This document shows, in pieces, positions 10,781-22,657 of a DNA stretch of 64,000 nucleotides. How positions within the stretch are numbered: position 1 is the first letter of the stretch; each line of letters opens with the position of its first letter. The notes beneath the pieces were generated by a model. The model did not search any database. It had not been told where the DNA came from and saw nothing but the letters and a program-made list of their open reading frames with translations. The DNA is from Panicum virgatum (Eukaryota > Streptophyta > Magnoliopsida > Poales > Poaceae): contig NC_053153.1 of NCBI RefSeq assembly GCF_016808335.1, positions 30,263,590 through 30,327,589 on the forward strand, read 5' to 3'. Position numbers and translations under genes: made by a program.

Positions 10781-10812
10781 GTGGACGAATGTACGTTTTT
10801 CTTGCAGTGTAT

Positions 10813-11331
10813 CGGTTTTCTAAAATAAAAATCCACCTTGAAATTTTTCCGCAACACGAGCGCTTCTTACGGCGAGCAGGCTACTGGACTACGAGCGTCA
10901 TCCTGATCCATCGATGTACCCCGCTCATCGGGACAGTGATCGCCATCGATCTGGGCAACACCAACTAATTCTGGTCTTAAAAGGTACGCAGATGGATTTT
11001 GTTCCTCTTGTGATTCTTTCCTCTTTATTAGAAGTATAATTATAAAGAAGATAGACTGCTGGGCGGCCGGGCCGGGACCAATGTTGGTCGACGACGACCA
11101 TGCAATGCATGCTGAAGAAATTAGATTTGTGGTAATTACTTGTATTCCACATTTCCACCAATGAAAACAAGCAGATTGAACAAGTTTTCCGAAGGGCGGT
11201 TCGTCCAGAGAGCCGTATGCAAGCGCGAGAACACACATCGTTATTTATTTGGGCGGTACGGTATATGTTTTTTTAATGTTCAGAGCCTTGCTTCCCTCGT
11301 CGAAAGAGCAGCGAGCGAGGCGGCTAGCAAG
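10813..11331. other. No gene recognised downstream of the peptide gene
   Basis: This is flanking DNA outside CACTA-1. Its minus-strand frames lack family signatures. Part may be the 3' untranslated region of the gene at 11332-12112. Confidence 0.4.
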
Positions 11332-12112
11332 CTAGGCCGGGCATTCAGGGTTGCAGGCCGGGCACGCAGACTTGCAGTCTTCCATGGTGACGTGGCAATT
11401 CTCCTTTCTGATATGGGTCCCCGCAGCAGTAGCAATCCTGCATACCACGGCCGAAGTAGTCGCACTGACCCGAGAGGCACCACACGATCTTGATCTTGCT
11501 CTCATCTGGTGATGATGTCAAGTTGACTGCAGGAGGAACAACAACAGCATGTGTGGCCTCCAGAGGCTGAGGACGACCTGCTGAGCAATTTCGCGTTAAT
11601 TGATACATATTCATTTACGAATTAAAGTGCACAAGAGCATCGTATCAGGGATAAAATATATAGAGTGGACCCAGCCTTTTCTAATAAAAATGTGGACTCA
11701 ATTTTACATGATTGCGTCATCCTGATTCTAAAGACACTAGCCATCTAGCTAGCTGTAAAGTGGACCCAGTTTTTTCTACTAAAAATGTTCTGTCGACCAA
11801 ATGTAGACGCAGATCGATGCACAAAGATAAGTACTGTAGAACCGCAAAACTACTGATGATGCACAAAGATGAGTACTGTATGTACTGTACACGCAGGAGA
11901 ATGAATGAAGATCAGAGCAGAGGACGGCGCCGCAGATATCGACGTCCAGGCCGGGATCGGATCGAGATAAGCAAAGCAACAATGCAAAGTACAAATTGGA
12001 TGTATATATACTTACCACTCTCTGCAGGCGAGCCGAGGCATCCAAGGAGGAGCACGGCGGCCAGCTTTACTAACATCGCCGCCATCACGTCGCTTCTGCT
12101 GGTCGTCGTCAT
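11332..12112 (-). pseudogene. Secreted cysteine-rich peptide gene, ESF1/MEG-like, frameshifted
   Basis: Exon 1 (12112 or, with the internal Met, 12085 to 12016) encodes a signal peptide with the hydrophobic core MLVKLAAVLLLGCLG followed by SPAES. It ends at a good donor, G|GTAAGT. Exon 2 begins at 11577 after cagcag, in matching phase. It encodes a spacer with VNLTSSPDES, then C, C and CYCCGDPYQKGE. At about 11397 the frame that preserves the pattern changes by one base: the shifted frame continues CHVTMEDCKSAC, then a CxxC-type end and a stop at 11334-11332. The unshifted frame runs to about 11345 without those cysteines. The pattern with a CYCC core and later paired Cys resembles the grass MEG / EMBRYO SURROUNDING FACTOR 1 peptides, which are small secreted signals of seed and reproductive tissue. 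The family link is by pattern only. The frameshift may be a true mutation or a base-call error. Confidence 0.6.
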
Positions 12113-12128
12113 ATATATATATATATAT
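12111..12128. repeat. Short AT microsatellite at the start of the peptide gene
   Basis: The (AT)n tract overlaps the distal ATG of the cysteine-rich peptide gene, which makes the internal ATG at 12085 an equally plausible start. Confidence 0.7.
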
Positions 12129-12430
12129 GAAGAGTATATTCTGTAGCCGGCCACAGAATACCTTGTTCTATAGCCAGGCTAACCGACCGCACCAACTAGT
12201 GTCGATTGCTGTCAAACCGGCGCGAGCAACGATCCCGTGACCCGATTTAAATCACCGGCGCCTTTTACGATCGGGGGTTTCCCACGCCGCATGACCCGAG
12301 CCGAGCCGATCGTGGCTTCCAGGCTCGTAACTGAATACATTAATGGAGTTCTTCTAAGGAATCGTTACTATAATATAATGACGAGATCAATTTACCATGT
12401 AATAGTTACACATTTGGATTGATTCAAGAC

Positions 12431-13207
12431 TAGGGACGAAAATGGTCGGAAACGATCGGTGAAAGACTCCACCACTTTTACTTTCACATTTTTTCATCGA
12501 AAACGAAAGCGGTACGGTATTTTCGGAAACGAAAACAGCACCGGTATTCCGGTAATTTCGAAAACAGAAATATACGGTCGAGAGCACATCGATAACGGTC
12601 GAAACCCATCAAAATGATATTTAAAAAACGATAAACATATCAAACAATAAAGCATAACATTAACTATATGACTTGACACATCTCATGCAAATAGTGAAGA
12701 TTCGATTAAGATACTAATCCAAAAATACGCGATGCGCGAGCCACGAGGTGAGCATTGCTAAGTCGCTGTTGAGGATAGCACCGGAGGGTAGGGGGATGGC
12801 TACGCCGGATAGTGGAGCCGTGGAGACTGGAGAGGGGGCGGCGCCGTGGAGACTAGAGAGGGGGTCACGACCTCGCTGGGGTCAGAGAGTGGGGAGTGGG
12901 GAGTGAGGGATTTTGAGGCTAGGGTTAACTTGAAAGTCTGGACCAGCAGGAAGCCCACGAGCTATTGGGCCGGGAAAGTATGTGTTGGGTTGTGCTTCAA
13001 ATACGATAATACCCGTAAATTACCGGATAAATTTCGAAAATAGTCGGTAGAAACTAAAATTGTTTTTGCTTTTAGGTTCAGATAAAAATATGTTTTTGTT
13101 TCCGTATTTTCGGTAGCCGTTTTCATTTTCGTTTACACCAGAAACTCGGTAAAGTCTCGAAAACGGTTCCCAGTAATCGAAAATTTTCGTTTTCGTTTTC
13201 AACCCTA
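12431..13207. mobile_element. Non-autonomous hAT element
   Basis: The termini are TAGGGACGAAAA and the complement of TAGGGTTGAAAA. An exact 8-bp target duplication TTCAAGAC lies at 12423-12430 and 13208-13215. The ends are rich in gaaaacgaaaacg-type repeats that are inverted between left and right. A central GC-rich part (about 12760-12920) contains a near-duplicate of gccgtggagact-gagaggggg. There is no transposase. Confidence 0.88.
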
Positions 13208-13215
13208 TTCAAGAC

Positions 13216-15178
13216 CATAATCGGGATACAGAATAGTTATTTTTGTAGCCAGGCCACCTAGCAAACTAGGATTGGTCACGAGAACAATCACCAGGGTCCG
13301 CACATCCCTCAGTTGTAGCTCGAAGGCGAGAGCCTCCCGAGCGAGCCGAGCCGACCATCCAGGAGCGATGGAGCAGTCCATCATTGCGTAACTGGCGCCA
13401 GTTTTGTATGAGAAAAATTAGGTAATTAAGAGAACCTAGGGATGCGATCGAGATTTCAGCTGGATTCATTTGTAATAAAAAAACATTGCCGTCCAGAATA
13501 CACATGCATCTAGGTAATTACGTAAAGTTGGTTATGAGAATACTTGAACTAGGTATTTTGAACGGACATAAACAATTCATTTACGAGAATGACATGAGCC
13601 ATGTTACTAAAAAAATTACGATAAATTTATTAGAACCTTATATACGTGAGTTACGAGAATGCCTCTTGTACTAGAAGTATCATGGCGGTTTACTATATAA
13701 TACTACAATTAGGAAAGATGGTTCGAATATATATCTAATATCTTGACAGAACATGTATGAATTACAAAAATGCCTAACATAACGGAATACATATGGTGGA
13801 TTACCGTAAATAGATTAATCGAGAAAGATGGATTACTATAATATATACATATAACCCATTTTGGCAGGACAAATACAATAATTTTATAAACATCACACTA
13901 AATAGAAACATTAGCTAAATAAATTTACATCCGGTATTTGAGAGAATCATTTAGAGGTGCTCTCATTCAGCTGCATCTGGTTGGGCAGATATTGTACTCA
14001 AATCAATGCACAATGCCTGTTAGCTGCTCTTAGGTGAGCTCATCTTGCGCGAAACTTGATATAAAGGAATCATCACCTGAAAACTTCATAGTAACGAGGA
14101 GAATAGTCAATAATAAATTCATTTCATATTTCTAATATTTATAGGAATGACATCACATATGGCTATCTACAAATGTTTAGAAGTTATCACTAAATGATGG
14201 GTAGATACATACGTAATTTTCTAACTGACTTATGACAAACATAATTCAGATTAGTAATTAGCACGAATTTGCTGTAACGTTGACCAAGTTCCAACACAAT
14301 TCAAATTTTAATTCCATGGCACACGAATTTGCTGTGGTGAAGGGACAATGAAGATTCTAGTAAAATTATTAGAATTGTCTGCAATCAAATTAGTAAACGG
14401 TAATGAAATTATGAGAATTGTGTGATAGCAAATCAGTAGTAACTATAAGAACAATTTAAGTTACGACATCAATCAAAAAATTGGTTTCACGCAACTAAAG
14501 AAATGCAAAGAAGCCAGCACAGACAAAGCTGGCGCCACAGACAAAGCAACAACCAATTCATTGCGGGAAAGCAAATGAATAGAAAAGCACTAAAAAAGAT
14601 ATACAGTGACAGAAGAAATCTAACGCAAGGGCAATCTGCTGCTAATCTTGAGGGAATCTGCTGCTAATCCAAAAGGAATCAGATCAATGCTGACTTAGTA
14701 TGAAGGATTTTTGCGGTTGCTTGCCGCAGAATCTTTGTTTCTGGTCTAGTAATGCCTATTCCCAGCAGTGAAGGGATGGCAAACGGCCAGGTCCGGACTA
14801 TCAACAGATGAACTAAGACAAAAATAAAAAGAAATTATTTAGCAGAAGAAAGGCCCAGACATGTTATAAATAATTTTGACTAATATATGACTAATAGAGG
14901 TCATCAAACATTAACCCAAGCTTCACCGAACTATGTTGGTTTTCATCATATACTGGCCTTTTACATCTCAGTTACATGTGCAAATTTGTTGTGCAACAGC
15001 TAATGGTTAAAGATATTTCACAAGTGGGTTTACAATATTTCTCATGACTACGTTAAAAGATTATCGCATAGTTGCAATATACCCAAAAGGAGAAGGAATT
15101 GGGCAAATCATAGTGACATGCCAACTGCAATAATTAAGACGCTCAGGAACCATTTTCTATAGCCAGGAGACCAAATTA
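13216..15178. other. No feature recognised
   Basis: AT-rich intergenic DNA. Short duplications such as gcacgaatttgctgt near 14260 and 14325 are visible, but there is no exon, RNA gene or bounded transposon. Confidence 0.5.
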
Positions 15179-16384
15179 CCATGTGAAAGTAATCGGGTGC
15201 TCTAGCCTAAGAGGGGGAGGGGGTGAATTAGGCACTAATAAAAACTATAACCTATGGCTCCAACTAGTTTGCACAAAACTTAAACTAAAACATGCTATCT
15301 AGATGTGCAACTATGTTGTTCTAGTGTAAAACCCCCTATCCCAAAAGAGTTTAGCAACCTATAGCCTTTCCTATCAAGAAACTACTCTATGAAAGTAAAG
15401 GCACATAAAATGCTAGTAAGAAATGCGGAACCTTAATGAGCGGGATAGGAGATAGCAAACTCTTGACGCGGGTGTTTATCCCGTGGTTCGGTTAGCCACA
15501 AAGGCACACCTACATCCACGTTGTTGTAGCACTCACTAAGTGAAGCGTCCCCTCATAAGAGAAGACTTAAATGTGATACAAACATCAGTCCCGGGAGGCT
15601 GATGCCACATTTATTACATCAGATGGTTCATTACTGTACAAACCTCCGAGGATTACACTCGATACAGATGATAATAACTAGTAACCAAGCTACAACATAA
15701 CATCAGACCGCAACCCACATGGGGTCTAGCTCGGGCTCAGAGTACTGCGTCAGCGAAGACATTCGAACAGGGCCGGTTCCACAGGCAAGGTTGGGTATAG
15801 AACGATAACCCTACTCGGCGTCGTCTGGTACGAAGTCTGGGTCTTCTTCTGTAAAAAGTAAGAATGGGGTGAGTACAAACGTACTCAGCAAGTTCAACCA
15901 CACCCACGGAGGGGGTTATATCAGAATAATATGCACAAGTAAATCAAGGGTAAGGTTACGGTTTAGTTTACAGAAAGTTAAATTTTATGGAGGGGTTTAT
16001 TTAGCAGAAAACATTTCAGAAAACAGTTTTTGTATTGAGTAACACGGGGTTCAAGTCTTAACTGTTACCGGACTCCCCGTCCATCGTACACTACAAGAAA
16101 TGTGACCTTCTATGACGAATATCTCATGACACTCGATCAAAATGTCACTAGGTCATTCCCTTTTATGACATTTTATATAGGGTGGTACAATTTAGCGACG
16201 AAAACTAGGTGTTCGTCGCTAAGACAAGATGAAAATTGTCATAAACTAGTTTTACTTCATGTTGTGACGAATGCATTTTTGTCACTTGAGTCCAACTACA
16301 AACGTCATAATTTTATGACAATGCTAAATTGTCACTAGGTTAGGTGTTCGTCACTAATGTCTTCGTTAGGCAACGACGGTGACC

Positions 16385-16630
16385 TACGTGCAAACTTATT
16401 AGGTCCCAAACCCATTGTTCATGTAAAAATAAGTGAAAGGAAAAAATAGAAATTGTGATTTTAAGATGGAAATGGTACGATATGAGCCATTGCTAAATAT
16501 AATATTTTACCTATAGTATATTGAATTCATTGAACATAATAGCCCATCCTAACGCCCTCAAAAAGAAAAATAACAGCCCACCTTAACCTGGAGCTATTTG
16601 GCGGTCCATGTAAATAAAAAAGCAAAACAA
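16385..16630. other. Spacer inside the left end of CACTA-2
   Basis: AT-rich sequence between the subterminal motifs and the tRNA-like relic, with no coding signal. Confidence 0.4.
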
Positions 16631-16637
16631 GAAAGAA

Positions 16638-16708
16638 GATATTGGTGCCACGGATCGAACCAGAGACCTCCAGATTCCAAACTCTCACCATTTCCACTGA
16701 GCTAGAGA
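16638..16708 (-). other. tRNA-like (A box/B box) relic within CACTA-2
   Basis: On the minus strand TAGCTCAGTGG and, about 35 bases later, GGTTCGATCC match the internal A and B promoter boxes of tRNA genes at roughly tRNA spacing. The acceptor arms do not pair and no clean anticodon arm forms, so it is not called as a functional tRNA. It could be SINE- or tRNA-derived. A comparable relic lies in the mini-CACTA at 29095-29180. Confidence 0.45.
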
Positions 16709-16779
16709 ATGTTTCCTAATTTTATTTGTAAACAAAGCATATTTCTACAATTATTAGTTACTCTCACCAGCACAAAATC

Positions 16780-17040
16780 ACCGCTCCTGGGAACTGGGCG
16801 CAGACGAGATCCAATCGGGGGCGCCCGGGCTCCCTCGACGGCCGCACGCGCGCTGCTCCCTCCCGCCGCCCGCCGCCCCTTAGCGCAGCGCGCAGCGCGC
16901 CTGTGCCTTGTGCGGCCGGCGGCTCCACCCGCCGCCCTGCGGCTTGCGGCCTGCGGGCGCATCTGTTGGCTTGGTCCAGCCTGCGCCGTGCTGTGGCCAC
17001 CCGTCACATCCCGCTGTCAGTCACCCACTGCATCTCTCCG
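16780..17040. other. GC-rich block, possible CACTA-2 promoter/leader
   Basis: A GC-rich island sits upstream of the transposase gene. It is open in several frames by composition alone, and its place corresponds to the GC-rich leader of En/Spm elements. Confidence 0.4.
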
Positions 17041-17159
17041 CCCATCGCTACTGATTGGTACTGCTACTCTTTCTCTTTGCTCCAATTGCAATCAGCAGAC
17101 TAGGGAATTAGAAATTACTAGTGCATTGCGCGGCCCCTACGCGCATTCTGTTGTCTGAG

Positions 17160-18240
17160 ATTTTATTTGGGAATCTTAAGTGGATACAATATATGTACAC
17201 AGGGAGCTGCTCTACTACATAGCAGATATATGTACATGGATGGTAGGAATACATAAATAAGGCTAGTTATTGGAACATAATTTTTGCTTTACTATGCTAT
17301 TATTCCCTGGTTTTGGTTCCCAACCTTTGAATGGTAATAAATTGATTATTTAAATGCTGGTGAATAGCATTCAAATGTTGAGGGTATTTGTTCCTCTGTT
17401 TTTTGCTCAATCTTTTCCCTGCTATTGTTCACGGGGAGACAAATAATCATCACAGAAAGTAGTACGCATTACAATGAATTCACCCATGGTCAGCTTTCCA
17501 TTTCTAATCATACACTGAAAGACGAATATCCTACACAAATGGTGAGCATAGAGCATAAGGTCCTCAAATGTACATATTGTATTTCCATTTTGCTGAACTC
17601 CATGCACAGTCCCTGTTCATAAACCAAAATCTTGCAAATGGAAAAGGTAGAATATTGATGCATAAATGAAAAGCATACATAAATTTGGCAGATTTTCTTT
17701 ATTAAATTAAGTCTGCAACAAAATTTATGCCTTAACTGAAGCAAATTAAATACTTGATCCACATAACTGGAACCTTCAAGGAAAAACAGATTCGGTAAAG
17801 GTTTAAGTTTTATTGGAATTGCCCAACTACAGATAACATATGCACATATTTCTAGCCAAGTGCAGAAGGCACATGGACTTCGAATTATTTACAACAATGC
17901 ATTTTACTTGATGACAAGGAAATAGTATTGCATTTCACTTGATGGTACGGATGCATTATAGTGCACCATTTTATTTCATGGATTCATGTCGCATGTTAGC
18001 GCCTAGCACTTGCTATTTGATTTGTGTAGAGAGGAGAAGAATTCATGGTAATAACCAGATACAATTGGACATGATACTTTAGACTGTATTTATGGAATTC
18101 ATATATTGCTTGGTCATTTCACAGAAGCTTACTAATTTATGTTGATTGCTGAAGCATGTTTGTGCTCATGGTAGTTTGTATCCATTCTTTATTTCTAGAT
18201 GCATCCTCCCATCTTTCGCTAAGTTTTGCACTTGTTTCAG
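17160..18240. other. Probable 5' intron region of the CACTA-2 transposase gene
   Basis: AT-rich sequence without exons. It ends in a strong acceptor (cacttgtttcag at 18240) ten bases before the first transposase ATG. Confidence 0.45.
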
Positions 18241-18250
18241 TGATCTTCAA

Positions 18251-21200
18251 ATGGACAAAAATTGGATCAATAGTAGGCTTTTTAGCAAGGCACATCTAGA
18301 TGGAGTCAGTGAGTTCATGAAGTTTGTCTCTGAGAAATTTCCCAATGACGAAGACATACTTTGTCCATGTCGTAGGTGTTTGAATCGGGTTCATAGAAAT
18401 AAAGGAGTTGTGCAGGATCACTTGTACATCATGGAGAAGCACTAGATGGCAGAATTATTGAAAATGCAGATCATCTTAATGAACATATTCCTTTCAACGA
18501 GGATGTTGGTATGAACGAGGATGAAGAAGACCTTGATGATAGGATTCCTGATATGGTAAAGGAGTTGTTCATAGCTGAGGAACAAGGTGCTGAGAATTCT
18601 ATGTTTGCAGCCATATTAGAAGAGATGAAGGAGGAACTTTTCCCTGGTGCAGCTGTTACAAGATTTTCTTTTGTTGTGAAGTTACTCCACATCAAGTCAT
18701 TCTATCGAATCAGCAATGCTGCGTTCACTGCAATACTAAAGTTGTTATCATTAGCATTCCCAGCTTGCTCTCTTCCCACATCTTATGATGAAGCAAAGAA
18801 ACTTATTCGTGCATTGGGACTCGGATATGATACAATCCATGTGTGCCCGAATAATTGTGTTTTGTTCCGGAAGGGGTTGGCAAAACATGATAATTGCCCA
18901 GTTTGTGGTGAATCAAGATGGAAAGATGCGGATGGAAGGAAACAGATTCCTCAGAAGGTATTGCGGCATTTCCCATTGGTTCCAAGGCTGAAGAGGATAG
19001 TTGCTTCCAAAAAAACCGCTGAGGAGGCACAATGGCACAAGTTGAAGAGAAAACCAGTGGAGAATGAGCTTAGCCATCCAGCTGATGGTGAGGCATGGAA
19101 AGAATTTGATAGAAAATATGAGTGGTTTGCAAAAGATGCAAGGAACATCAGACTTGGTCTTGCTACGGATGGTTTCAATCCATTTGGCAAAATGAACTCC
19201 TCATATAGCATGTGGCCAGTTTTTGTTGTGCCTTACAACTTTCCCCCATGGATATGTATGGATGAATCCAACTTCATGATGTCCCTACTCATCCCTGGTC
19301 CGGAATGCCCAGGAAAGGACTTTGATGTCTTTTTGGAGCCACTCGTCGAAGAGTTGCTCACCCTTTGGGCAGGTTTGGAAACTAAAGATGCATTTAGTGG
19401 AAAGGAGTTTAAACTACATGCTGCAGTTATATGGTGCATTCATGATTATCCAGCTTTGAGCACATTGTCTGGTAGAGTCACAAAAGGATATTATGCTTGT
19501 GTGCGTTGTGACAAAAATCCTTGCTCCAGAAGAATTAGGAATAAAATCTGCTATATTGGACATCGTCGTTTTCTTCCAAGGGACCATCCATGGAGGACAA
19601 AGAAATATTTTGATGGTCAAACTGAAAAACGTGACAAGCCAGAGGAATTTAGTATAGATGAGCTGATGCAGCAATTGGAGAGGGTGAAGGATGTTAGGCC
19701 AGGAAAGCATCCTGGAAGCAAAAAGAGAAAGCGGGAAGCAGAAGATCAATGTTGGAAGCGAAGGTCGAGGTTATGGGATCTGCCATATTGGGAAAATTTG
19801 AAGCTGCGACACAATCTTGATATAATGCACATCGAGAAAAACATTTGTGACTACATTATTGGCACTTTTCTGGGCATTGTTGGGAAGTCAAAGGACACTA
19901 TTAATGCCAGGCTTGATTTGGAAGACATGGGCATAAGACAAAATCTACACTTGTGTCGTCATGGAGATTCATACTGTTTACCACACGCCCCTTACACGAT
20001 GAGTAAAACACAAAAGCTTGCTTTTTGTGAATTTTTAAGAAGTGTGAAATTCCCAAATGGATATGCTTCAAATTTAGCAACACATGTTAGTGTTGATGCA
20101 TGCAACCTCCAAGGACTCAAAACTCATGATTGCCATATCTTACTACAAAGGATTTTGCCTGCTGCTCTACGAGGGCTCATGCCTAAGGAAATATATGAAG
20201 CAATTGCTGAATTAGGTAACTTCTTTCAGCAATTATGTGCTAAAACTCTGAAGGTAGATGTTTTGCATAGAATGAAAGAAGAAATACCAATCATTCTGTG
20301 CAAGCTTGAGAAAATATTTCCTCCTTCTTTCTTTGATGTTCAGTTGCACTTAGCTGTTCATTTACCTGATGATGCACTCCTTAGAGGTCCAGTACAATAT
20401 GGATGGATGTACCCAATAGAAAGAAGGTTATATACCTTGAAACGTTTTGTGAGGAACATGGCAAGACCTGAAGGATCCATTGCAGAATCATATGTCGCTA
20501 ATGAGTGCTTGACTGCTTGCTCGAGGTATTTTGATGATGTCCACACACGGCACAATCGGGAGGGTAGGAATAGAGAGCGTGTTGATTTGAGAAAATGTGA
20601 CCTATCTGTTTTCCAGCATGGAGTTGATTTGCTTGGAGCCTCTAGGGTTACATATCTCGAACATGAATATGACAAAATGGTTTGGTATGTGCTGAATAAT
20701 TGTCCAGAGGTTGAGCCATATATGGAGTATGTCATCCCTTCTATACATTTTAAATTTTTTATATAAGCTATTAGTTATTAGCTCTAATGTGTTGAATTAA
20801 CTATGATTCACAGGTTATATAGGAAAGAGTTAGAGAATGAGGGAATTCCTGATGTTGAAAAAACCATTGAGAAGCAATTTTCCTCCTGGTTTAAGAAGCA
20901 TGTGAGTTTTTAGTCCATATCTAAAATGAAATATTATCAGCGTATGGGTTTTCACAATATTTCACATGTACTTGCGCAGATTGCAAAACTACGTTTTGTG
21001 AATGGAGAAGACATCAGTGATGACTTGTATGCATTGTCATGTGAACCTGATCTAAGAGTTCGCCTATTTTCTGCATGTCTTGTACATGGTGTTCGGTACC
21101 ACACTGTTGACCGTGAAAGAAATAGAAGAACCCAGAATAGTGGAGTCATGGTTGAAGGTACACATGATGGTGATAATATTGATTTTTATGTGTGTGTGTG

Positions 21201-21929
21201 TAAATTTTCAACAGAAGTACAGAACTACATTCTAACATTACATCATACAATATTTGATTAGTTATTCACTGAACAAATCTCTAATTTCTGTTATTTAATA
21301 TTCTTTACCTGCTCCTTTGGCTTTACCATGAGCCACATCACCTGTTATTTAATATTCGTTATATGAATGATGTAGAGATTTAAATTTTTATTGATTCTGA
21401 ACATTCCTGTTGGAGCTATGCATTGCTAAACTAGCACTTCTAATACCAAATTTTTAATGATGATTTCCATGTCAGTTTACTATGATCAAATTTGATGTAT
21501 AGCTTTCGCTTGAAACTTATATCTAATATTTTGTTATCCTTTCATCGCTAGGATGACATGAACGCTATTATGGCAGCTCCAGTTGAAGATGAACAGCAAC
21601 CCAATACTGCAATTGAAGCAGTTTCTCAAGTTCTACCATCAAGTAAATTCCTTCAAAATGTAGGCCTTCAGCCAGCCTTGAAGAAAAGATCTAGCCGAGC
21701 TGAAACTTTGCGTGTGCAAGAGCTTGAAGCGCAACTTGAGAAGGAGAAACAAGACAAAGAGGAACTTCGACAAAAGCTTGATGGTCAGCAACAAGAGATA
21801 GACAACCTAAAGAAACAGTCAGAAGAAGCAAGACAGAAGCATCTAGAAGATGTTGGAGATCTCAAGAAGCAATTAGAAGAAAACAATGCTCTCCTTCGTG
21901 GTTTGATCAGCTTCAATCAGAGTCAGTGA
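18251..21929 (+). pseudogene. CACTA-2 transposase: Transpos_assoc + Transposase_21 + DUF4218, fused to a coiled-coil tail
   Basis: The ATG at 18251 opens a Transpos_assoc domain (MDKNWINSRLF, and the cysteine cluster CPCRRC). A one-base deletion near 18430 shifts the frame. The continuation runs without stops to 20726 and contains Transposase_21 with KHDNCPVCGESRW, CPNNCVLFRKG, HDYPALSTLSGRVTKGYYAC and LKLRHNLDIMHIEKNICD, then DUF4218 with KSHD-equivalent LKTHDCHILLQRILP and MYPIERRLYTLKRFVRN. Further exons are 20814-20901 and 20980-21189; the latter ends just as a DUF4216 domain should begin (DNIDFY). The last exon, 21552-21929, encodes a coiled coil (ETLRVQELEAQLEKEKQDKE) like the C-terminus of TnpA-type proteins, not of TnpD. 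This suggests an internal deletion joined TnpD to TnpA sequence. Catalytic core features are otherwise well preserved. Confidence 0.88.
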
Positions 21930-22340
21930 TAGGTGAATACTTATCCCTAACGTGGTTTATGCTTTCATGGGACTATGGTATTTTGGGAATATTATAGCTA
22001 ACTTTGGATCTAGGAGTTGATGTGTCCAGATGTGAACACTAGGTCCTTTTTGGCTTGAAGTGCCATACTGCTCTGCTGTTTTGTGAACCTGTTGGCTGCC
22101 AAATGTGCAAAATGTGAAGATCCTGTTATGTGTGTGGATCTAGATGGTGGTTGTCATATTTTGTGAGATGGTTCTGTTGGTGGAATATATGGATTATTGC
22201 TATGTCAATGAACTATTGAACTGTGATAATATTATGTGAATGAAGTATGGTTATGTTATTCTATACTACAAATACCATTTTGTGAGCTGGATGTGGATGT
22301 GTTGGGTTACAAATGAGATTAAATTAGCATTATACGATTC
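21930..22340. other. 3' untranslated or spacer region of CACTA-2
   Basis: AT-rich, no further exon. It follows the TGA at 21927-21929 and precedes a minisatellite. Confidence 0.4.
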
Positions 22341-22525
22341 ATGTTTGGACGGCCACAATAGTTGGGCAGCACTATAGTGGGCTGGTCTCATGTTGGCCCA
22401 ACTGCGGGCCTTGATATGAGCTGGGCCAACATGGATTGGGTCCAGCTACAAATGGACTTCGCATGGGCTGGGTCAAGCATAGTTGGGCCTCAACATGAGC
22501 TGAGTTACCTAAATATGTCTGTGTT

Positions 22526-22657
22526 AGGCTGCAAGTGGGCCTAAACATGGGTTGAGCCAGGCTACTAGTGGGTCTAAACATGGGCTGGGCCAGGCTGTAA
22601 ATGGGTCTAAACATGGGCTGGACCAGGCTGCAAGTGGGCCTAAAAATAATGTGGGCC
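22526..22657. repeat. 33-bp minisatellite near the right end of CACTA-2
   Basis: Four 33-bp units of the form aggctgcaagtgggcctaaa-catgggctgggcc begin at 22526. Degenerate related pieces extend leftward to about 22360. It lies just inside the subterminal motif region. Confidence 0.8.

Larger units (their letters stand above)
1047..10809 (-). mobile_element. CACTA-1: degenerate En/Spm-like DNA transposon
   Basis: The 9,763-bp element starts CACTGCTAGAAAA and ends with the complement of CACTGCAAGAAAA. The three-base target duplication TAT lies at 1044-1046 and 10810-10812. Both ends carry arrays of an inverted TTAGTACCGG-type subterminal motif, the binding sites for TnpA-like protein in this superfamily. 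All recognisable coding sequence is on the minus strand: a TnpA/Ulp1-type gene (4849 to 1568) and the DUF4216 tail of a TnpD transposase (8194 to 7480). The Transposase_21 core is absent. The space upstream of DUF4216 is filled by three fold-back copies of a captured GPN1 exon. The element cannot be autonomous and resembles a Pack-CACTA. Confidence 0.93.

Noticed and set aside
16638..16708. Functional tRNA gene
   Set aside because: A and B boxes are present but the acceptor stem does not pair and no proper anticodon arm forms. Reported only as a relic.
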